Shown here one piece after another: positions 56,497 to 64,000 of a stretch of 64,000 nucleotides of DNA. A program made the position numbers and the translations under genes. The notes below the pieces were generated by a model that was not told the DNA's origin, did no database searches, and was given only the letters and a program-made list of their open reading frames with translations. Source of the DNA: Pleomorphomonas sp001603295 (lineage in GTDB: Bacteria; Pseudomonadota; Alphaproteobacteria; Rhizobiales; Pleomorphomonadaceae); contig LUYO01000089.1 in assembly GCA_001603295.1 (NCBI GenBank), positions 6,474 through 70,473 on the forward strand, given 5' to 3'. Position 1 is the stretch's first letter, and each line of letters starts with the position of its first letter.

Positions 56497-57021
56497 TCAG
56501 GGCGCCGAACGGGTTGCGGCGGCGCCCTTGCCGAACGCCGCGCCGATCAGTTCGATGCCGTCGCGCCCCGACGCCTTGGCGAGCGCCGATACCGTGTCCT
56601 CCGCCGATGTCACCTCAACGCCGAGCGCCTCGAGCCGGGCGATCACCGTGTCGGCGTCGGTATGGCCGAGCGCCGCCAGCGCCGTCACTGAGGCGCCGTC
56701 GAGCATTTCGAGCACCGCCATGCGCGGGTTGCCGGCCCCTCCGCCGGCGCCGGCATAGGCCAAGGCGGCGGCCGCTGCGAGGCAGACGACCGTCGACACC
56801 CACATCGCCGAACGGCGGAAATAGCCGAGAAGCGTCCGCCAGTTGCGCCAGACGTGCAGCCCGAAAGGCACGATCAGCACCATGGACAGCACCTCGTGCA
56901 TAGCCCGGAAATAGGCGTTGCCGACGTGGAAGAACAGCGCAACGCCCGATACCAGCGAGATCAGGAACAGCCACGTGGTGAGCGGCGTGGCGTAGCGCAT
57001 CAGGATATCTTTGGCGGACAT
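56497..57021 (-). CDS. DUF4405 membrane protein (cytochrome b-like)
   Basis: A 174-residue protein with three hydrophobic helices (about 11-30, 37-55, 72-90). The helix with MHEVLSMVLIVPFGLHVWRN carries two histidines spaced as in cytochrome b561-like heme binders, which matches DUF4405. After the helices comes a 75-residue soluble tail (from ARLEALGVEVTS) that resembles a small repeat domain with GIELIGAAFGK. ATG 57021 is preceded by GAGAGAG. The function is unknown; a redox or electron-transfer role is a guess from the histidines. The gene follows tfoX by 100 bases. Confidence 0.75.
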   Translation of the reverse strand: MSAKDILMRYATPLTTWLFLISLVSGVALFFHVGNAYFRAMHEVLSMVLIVPFGLHVWRNWRTLLGYFRRSAMWVSTVVCLAAAAALAYAGAGGGAGNPRMAVLEMLDGASVTALAALGHTDADTVIARLEALGVEVTSAEDTVSALAKASGRDGIELIGAAFGKGAAATRSAP

Positions 57022-57121
57022 GGAACTCTCTCGGGAGGCCGCGCGCCGAAGGAGCGGCGGAACCGTTGCCGGTCTACCACCTGGCCGGGCAACGATCCTC
57101 TCAGGAGTCCACCAAAGTGTA

Positions 57122-57517
57122 TCAGTCGGTATCGGTGACCACCTTCTTGCGACGGCTGGCCTTCCGGGCCTTTTCCTCCGCCTTGGCCGCCTCTGCGCGG
57201 CGGGCGACACGAACGGCCGCCCGGCACCAGTCGAGGAACTCGTCCGGCTCGTCGTAGAGCCGTTCCGGCGCCCGCCAATAGGGCATCTGGGCGGTGCGGC
57301 CGTCCTTGGTGGTGTACTCGAACTGCGGACAGCCTTCTTCGATGAAGCGGCCGCGCGTCTCGTCGTCGACCTTGAAATAGAGGTTGCCGTCGCCCTCGAT
57401 GGCGAACACCAGGCCGTCCTGGTAGATGGTCAGGCCGCCGAACATCTTGCGGAAGCTGACGCCGCCGAGCGGCTCCGTCAGCTCGCGCAGGAACTCCCTG
57501 AATCCGTCGTCCGCCAT
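57122..57517 (-). CDS. TfoX/Sxy family N-terminal domain protein
   Basis: A 131-residue protein with the TfoX N-terminal domain: residues 1-90 include VSFRKMFGGLTIYQDGLVFA and the segment ARTUR-like YFKVDDETRGRFIEEG, then a basic C-terminal tail (ARKASRRKK). In gammaproteobacteria TfoX is a competence regulator; alphaproteobacterial short homologues have no established function. ATG 57517 is chosen over TTG 57529; a GGGGGCGAGG stretch lies just before it. It lies 41 bases downstream of tenA, likely in the tgt-tenA-tfoX transcript. Confidence 0.85.
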   Translation of the reverse strand: MADDGFREFLRELTEPLGGVSFRKMFGGLTIYQDGLVFAIEGDGNLYFKVDDETRGRFIEEGCPQFEYTTKDGRTAQMPYWRAPERLYDEPDEFLDWCRAAVRVARRAEAAKAEEKARKASRRKKVVTDTD

Positions 57518-57558
57518 CCTCGCCCCCAACCATTGACGCTAGGAACATAAAGCGAACA

Positions 57559-58221
57559 TCAAACCCTGTCGAGTCCCATCTGCCAGAAGGCGGTCTCCAG
57601 CCGGCTCGCCTGGGCGAACAGGCCGGCGAGCTGGCGGAAGCGCGCTTCCCCCACCCCGTCGCCGGCCAGCGCGTCGAGATGGGCGATGGTGGACGCGGCG
57701 ACCTGCTGATAGCCCTCGCCCGAGTACTCCGCGATCCACGGCGCGTAAGGATTGCTGGCGGCGAGCGCGCCGGGAATGGCGGCCAGCCGGCGGCCGATCT
57801 CCGCGTAGCCGATCATGCAGGGGGCGAGCGCCACATGCAGATCGAGGAGGTCGCCGCGCAGCCCCCAGTCGAGCACGAAGCGGGTGTAGGCGACGGTCGG
57901 CAGGTCCTCGTCGGCCGCTTCGAGATCGGCGGCGGAGAGTCCCCAGCCGGCGCAATACTTGACGTGCAGCGCCATCTCGCCGTCGAGGATGGCGCGGAGA
58001 CCGTCGAGGCCGTAGCGCATTTCTTCGAGTGTCCGGCCCTTGTAGGCGGCGAGCGCATAGGCGCGGGCGAACTGGATCAGGAACAGGTAGTCCTGCACCA
58101 GATAGTGGCGGAAGGCGGCTTCCGGCAGCGTGCCGGCCGCCATCGCCTCCACGAAGGGATGCGTCACATAGGCGCGCCAGTCGTCGCCGGCCGCTTCCAC
58201 CAGACGGTCGTAGAGGCTCAT
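57559..58221 (-). CDS. tenA: Thiaminase II / aminopyrimidine aminohydrolase TenA
   Basis: A 220-residue all-helical enzyme that hydrolyses aminopyrimidine thiamin-breakdown products to HMP for salvage. The catalytic cysteine is in LALAPCMIGYAEIG near residue 132, the C-terminal glutamate in RLETAFWQMGLD near 209, and aromatic positions such as FRHYLVQDYLFLIQF near 37 shape the pocket. The length is normal. Its start overlaps the tgt stop by four bases (ATGA), so it is translationally coupled to a tRNA-modifying enzyme, a pairing without an obvious metabolic link. No TPP riboswitch is visible. Confidence 0.93.
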   Translation of the reverse strand: MSLYDRLVEAAGDDWRAYVTHPFVEAMAAGTLPEAAFRHYLVQDYLFLIQFARAYALAAYKGRTLEEMRYGLDGLRAILDGEMALHVKYCAGWGLSAADLEAADEDLPTVAYTRFVLDWGLRGDLLDLHVALAPCMIGYAEIGRRLAAIPGALAASNPYAPWIAEYSGEGYQQVAASTIAHLDALAGDGVGEARFRQLAGLFAQASRLETAFWQMGLDRV

Positions 58222-59354
58222 GCGGTCTCTCCCCGTGCCCAGGCGGCCTTGGTCTCGGCCTTGAACTCCGCGAAGCGGCCGGCCGCGATGGCGTCGCGGA
58301 TGCCGGCCATCAGGCTCTGGTAATAGGCGACGTTGACCCAGGTCAGCAGCATGGCGCCGAGCGTCTCGCCGGTGCGGACGAGATGATGGATGTAGGCGCG
58401 CGAATAGTCGCGGGCGGCCGGGCAGTCCGACGTCGGGTCGATCGGCCGGGGATCGTCCATGTGGCGGGCGTTCTTGAAGTTGAGCTTGCCGAAGCGAGTG
58501 TAGGCGAGGCCGTGGCGGCCGGCCCGCGTCGGCATGACGCAGTCGAACTGGTCGATGCCGCGGGCGACGCTTTCGATGATGTCGTCAGGCGTGCCGACGC
58601 CCATCAGGTAGCGCGGCTTGTCCTGCGGCAGGATGGGATCGACGACGTCGAGCATCTCCAGCATCACCGCCTGCGGCTCGCCGACCGCGAGGCCACCGAC
58701 CGAATAGCCCTCGAAGGGCATGGCCGACAGTTCGCGGGCGCTGGCCTCACGCAGGGCCGGCACGTCGCCGCCCTGCACGATGCCGTAGAGCCCCTGCCCT
58801 TTCTCCGGCCCGCCCATCGCCTCGAACTGCCGGCGCGACCGCTCGGCCCAGCGCAAGGAGAGGCGCATGCCGCGCTCCACTTCCTTCGGCTCGGCCGGCA
58901 GGCGGACGCATTCGTCGAGCTGCATCTGGATGTCGGAGCCGAGCAGGCCCTGGATTTCGATCGACCGTTCCGGCGTCAGCTCGTGCCGGCTGCCGTCGAT
59001 GTGACTCTGGAAGGTGACGCCGCGCTCGTCCATGCGCCGGAGCTTGGCCAGCGACATCACCTGAAAGCCACCCGAGTCGGTCAGGATGGTCTTGTCCCAG
59101 GTGGAGAACTTGTGCAGGCCGCCGAGCGCCGCCACCCGTTCGGCGCCGGGCCTCAGCATCAGGTGATAGGTGTTGCCGAGGATGACGTCGGCGCCGGTCG
59201 CCTTGACGTCGTCCATGAACATCGCCTTCACCGTGCCGAGCGTGCCGACCGGCATGAAGGCCGGCGTGCGGACGACGCCGTGCGGCGTGGTGATCTCGCC
59301 ACGGCGCGCCCGGCCGTCGGTGGCCTGGAGGCGGAAGGAAAAGGGCTGGGTCAT
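58218..59354 (-). CDS. tgt: tRNA-guanine (queuine) transglycosylase
   Basis: A 378-residue Tgt, exchanging guanine 34 of certain tRNAs for preQ1. TIM-barrel motifs are present: MPVGTLGTVKAMF near 35, LTDSGGFQVMSLAKLRR near 91 with the general-base Asp, and the nucleophilic Asp in IDQFDCVMPTRAGRHG near 266. The zinc site is remarkable. Bacterial Tgt uses Cys-x-Cys-x2-Cys...His, but here the corresponding residues are Ser309, Cys311, Ala314 and Val340, so the metal is probably lost while the fold motif RDYSRAYIHHL is kept. It starts a probable operon with tenA. Confidence 0.95.
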   Translation of the reverse strand: MTQPFSFRLQATDGRARRGEITTPHGVVRTPAFMPVGTLGTVKAMFMDDVKATGADVILGNTYHLMLRPGAERVAALGGLHKFSTWDKTILTDSGGFQVMSLAKLRRMDERGVTFQSHIDGSRHELTPERSIEIQGLLGSDIQMQLDECVRLPAEPKEVERGMRLSLRWAERSRRQFEAMGGPEKGQGLYGIVQGGDVPALREASARELSAMPFEGYSVGGLAVGEPQAVMLEMLDVVDPILPQDKPRYLMGVGTPDDIIESVARGIDQFDCVMPTRAGRHGLAYTRFGKLNFKNARHMDDPRPIDPTSDCPAARDYSRAYIHHLVRTGETLGAMLLTWVNVAYYQSLMAGIRDAIAAGRFAEFKAETKAAWARGETA

Positions 59355-59562
59355 CGGGCGGATACTCCGGGGTTTAGCCCGCCAATAGCGAAAAACGCCG
59401 CCGGCAACAACGGCCGTCAGAGACCGCTTCCGAAATTCGCGCCCATCAGACGGCTGGCCCGGCTTTCGGGAACCGGGCGCAGCGGACGTTGAGGTCCGTG
59501 AGCGCCGGAAGCACCGAAAGTCGGGCCAGACGAACGCCGGAGAAGAATTCCCAAACGGTCGA

Positions 59563-62789
<3,227 letters not shown>

Positions 62790-62793
<4 letters not shown>

Positions 62794-63743
62794 GGCAACA
62801 CCACCGCATCGCCGGCGGCAAGGCCGGACAGGACTTCCACGTCGTCGCCGTGCCGCTCGCCGAGCACCACCGTGCGGTCGAATTCGCCGCCGGCCGTGGC
62901 GACGCGTAAAGTGTCGATGCCGGAGCGGCTCATCACCGCGCTTGCCGGCACCATCATCGCCGGCCGCGAGCCGACCGGCACCCGCACCAGCAGGCGGGCG
63001 TCGACGAAGGCGGTCGGCAGATCGGGCACGTCGACGTCGGCGGTGACGCGGCCGCCCTGGATCAGCGGATAGACCTTGACCAGCCGCCCGGCGAGGCTGC
63101 CCTCCGCCGTCTCGACGGCAAGCGAGGCTCCCTCCTCAAGCAGCGAGGCGTGCCGCTCGGGAATAGACAGGCGCAGAAAGAAGCCACCGCCGCCCAGCGT
63201 CGCCACCGTCTCGCCGGCCATCACCACCGATCCCCGCTTCGAGGCGAGCGTCAGCACGCGACCGGCGGCCGGCGCCAGCACCTCGCCCTCGGCGCCCTGC
63301 TGCACCACCACCTGCCGCTGCGCTTCCGTGGCGGCGATCTGGTTGCGGAAGACATCGACCTGCGTCGAGAGCTGGTCAAGCCGCTGGCTGGTGGCAACGC
63401 CCCGGTCGACCAGCGTCTGGCCGCGCTTCAGCTCCGATTCGGCGTTCTGAAGCTGGGCGGCCAGCGCCTTGAGCTGGGCATCGAGCGCCGACACCTGGAA
63501 GGCGATCTTGTCGTCACGCACCGTGGCGATGCGCTGACCCGCCGTGACGGTGTCGCCCTCCGCCACATCGAGCGACACCAGCGTGCCGCCGATGCGAGCG
63601 CGGGCGGCGAGATCGTCGCGCGCCTCGACACGGCCGTAGACCGCCTTCCATACGGGAACAGCCACCGGTTGCACGACCAGCGTGCCGGCCGTGGCGGCGG
63701 TGACGAGGCCGAGCGACAACAGGCCGGCGAGGACGAGACGCAT
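62790..63743 (-). CDS. RND efflux periplasmic adaptor subunit
   Basis: A 317-residue membrane fusion protein. After a signal peptide (cleaved near residue 19), the biotinyl-lipoyl halves flank a helical hairpin rich in Gln and Ala (about 70-145, DAQLKALAAQLQNAESELKRG), then come beta-barrel and proximal domains. VTAGQRIATVRDDKI is the first lipoyl half. No lipobox cysteine is seen, so it would be anchored only by contacts, and it is shorter than typical AcrA (about 380), mainly in the hairpin. Its stop overlaps the permease start by four bases. Confidence 0.93.
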
Positions 63744-63756
63744 GACGATTCCCCGA

Positions 63757-63957
63757 TCAGAAAGCGGCGCCGGGCCGAACGCCCAACTTGCGGAAGGCGA
63801 TCGCCGCCGGACAGAAGCCGGTGAAGGCCGATTGCAGGAGGTTAAGGCCGACGAACACGGTCAGCCATACGAAATAGGGCGACACGTAATAGGTGAGCAG
63901 CAGCGACAGGAGAAGCATGCTGCCGGCGAAGGCGAGAACGACACGATCAAGGGTCAT
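63757..63957 (-). CDS. DUF2892 (YgaP-like) membrane protein
   Basis: A 66-residue protein with two helices: VVLAFAGSMLLLSLLLTYYV and FVWLTVFVGLNLLQSAF. The ending GFCPAAIAFRKLGVR matches DUF2892, in which the GxCP motif follows the second helix. In YgaP this segment anchors a rhodanese domain, and stand-alone versions occur in sulfur or stress operons. ATG 63957 is preceded by GGAG. The gene is first in an operon with the adaptor (13 bases between) and the RND permease; a perfect AT-rich palindrome lies 20 bases upstream. Confidence 0.85.
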   Translation of the reverse strand: MTLDRVVLAFAGSMLLLSLLLTYYVSPYFVWLTVFVGLNLLQSAFTGFCPAAIAFRKLGVRPGAAF

Positions 63958-63976
63958 GGGACATCTCCATCAAGAC

Positions 63977-63992
63977 GTATATTATAATATAC
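63977..63992. promoter_or_regulatory. Perfect 16-bp AT palindrome GTATATTATAATATAC, operator candidate
   Basis: The palindrome contains a TATAAT on the minus strand that would serve as -10 for the DUF2892-adaptor-RND operon; a -35 would fall beyond the window end. A repressor bound here would block the promoter directly. ArsR-type redox or sulfide repressors commonly bind AT-rich palindromes like this, but the regulator gene is outside the window. Confidence 0.6.
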
Positions 63993-64000
63993 TCATATAA

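Noticed and set aside
57062..57093. CGTTGCC/GGCAACG stem between the tfoX-like and DUF4405 genes as terminator
   Set aside because: Seven base pairs, 17-base loop, no T-run; could be chance in this GC content.

Overview
The window is 64 kb of GC-rich, densely packed chromosome from an alphaproteobacterium, most likely a member of the Hyphomicrobiales (Rhizobiales). The evidence is the gene set and order: clpP-clpX-lon-hup, tig next to a tRNA-Leu, a YfgM-like gene then bamB and der, aminotransferase-hom-glpX, and a PcaQ-type LysR regulator. It also carries short interspersed palindromes of a type common in that order. I cannot fix the genus from sequence alone. No rRNA, CRISPR array, insertion sequence transposase or prophage was seen. 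Two NN positions (3331-3332 and 51935-51936) mark unresolved bases.

Layout. 1-6.1 kb: end of a phosphate permease, DUF817 protein, cytosolic and exported cyclophilins, coaD, a small exported protein, gyrA. 6.4-11.7 kb: nitroreductase, der, bamB, YfgM-like protein, NnrU. 11.8-13.7 kb: L,D-transpeptidase, a 0.7-kb gene-free stretch, a DUF1127 gene, then nine consecutive hairpins that all show CCTCCTCCC (or 8 of its 9 bases) in the loop. 13.7-25.4 kb: trmFO, a CHASE-GGDEF-EAL protein, nucleoside hydrolase, SLAC1/TDT-type permease, beta-CASP nuclease, trmO, modE, an MFS permease, rsmB. 25.5-34.7 kb: guaB, HAD phosphatase, mazG, three tandem tiny DUF3563-like genes, MBL hydrolase, tatD, a probable sRNA, recG. 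34.7-46 kb: LysR regulator, DsbA-like protein, glpX, hom, aminotransferase, ccdA, GH19-like lysozyme, a TRAP-type binding protein next to a membrane GGDEF-EAL protein. 46.5-64 kb: tadE/tadG pair, tRNA-Val, hup, lon, clpX, clpP, tig, tRNA-Leu, DUF4405 protein, TfoX-like protein, tenA, tgt, and an RND efflux operon with a DUF2892 protein.

How the parts work together. Most genes are housekeeping: translation and RNA modification (TrmFO, TrmO, RsmB, Tgt, Der), protein quality control (ClpP, ClpX, Lon, trigger factor, cyclophilins, BamB), DNA topology and repair (GyrA, RecG, HU), and nucleotide and amino-acid metabolism (GuaB, MazG, Hom, GlpX). The accessory layer is regulatory: two cyclic-di-GMP enzymes, ModE, a LysR regulator with a visible operator, and palindromic operators ahead of an efflux operon and an MFS gene.

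The most notable locus is 13141-13680, a DUF1127 gene followed by nine anti-Shine-Dalgarno hairpins. This matches the organisation of the CcsR ('cuckoo') sRNAs of Rhodobacter. Also notable are the triplet of DUF3563-like genes each with its own terminator, two MITE-like elements that end exactly at stop codons, three 21-bp-phased palindromes between the HAD gene and guaB, a hairpin-plus-terminator sRNA candidate upstream of recG, and a Tgt that has lost three of its four zinc ligands.
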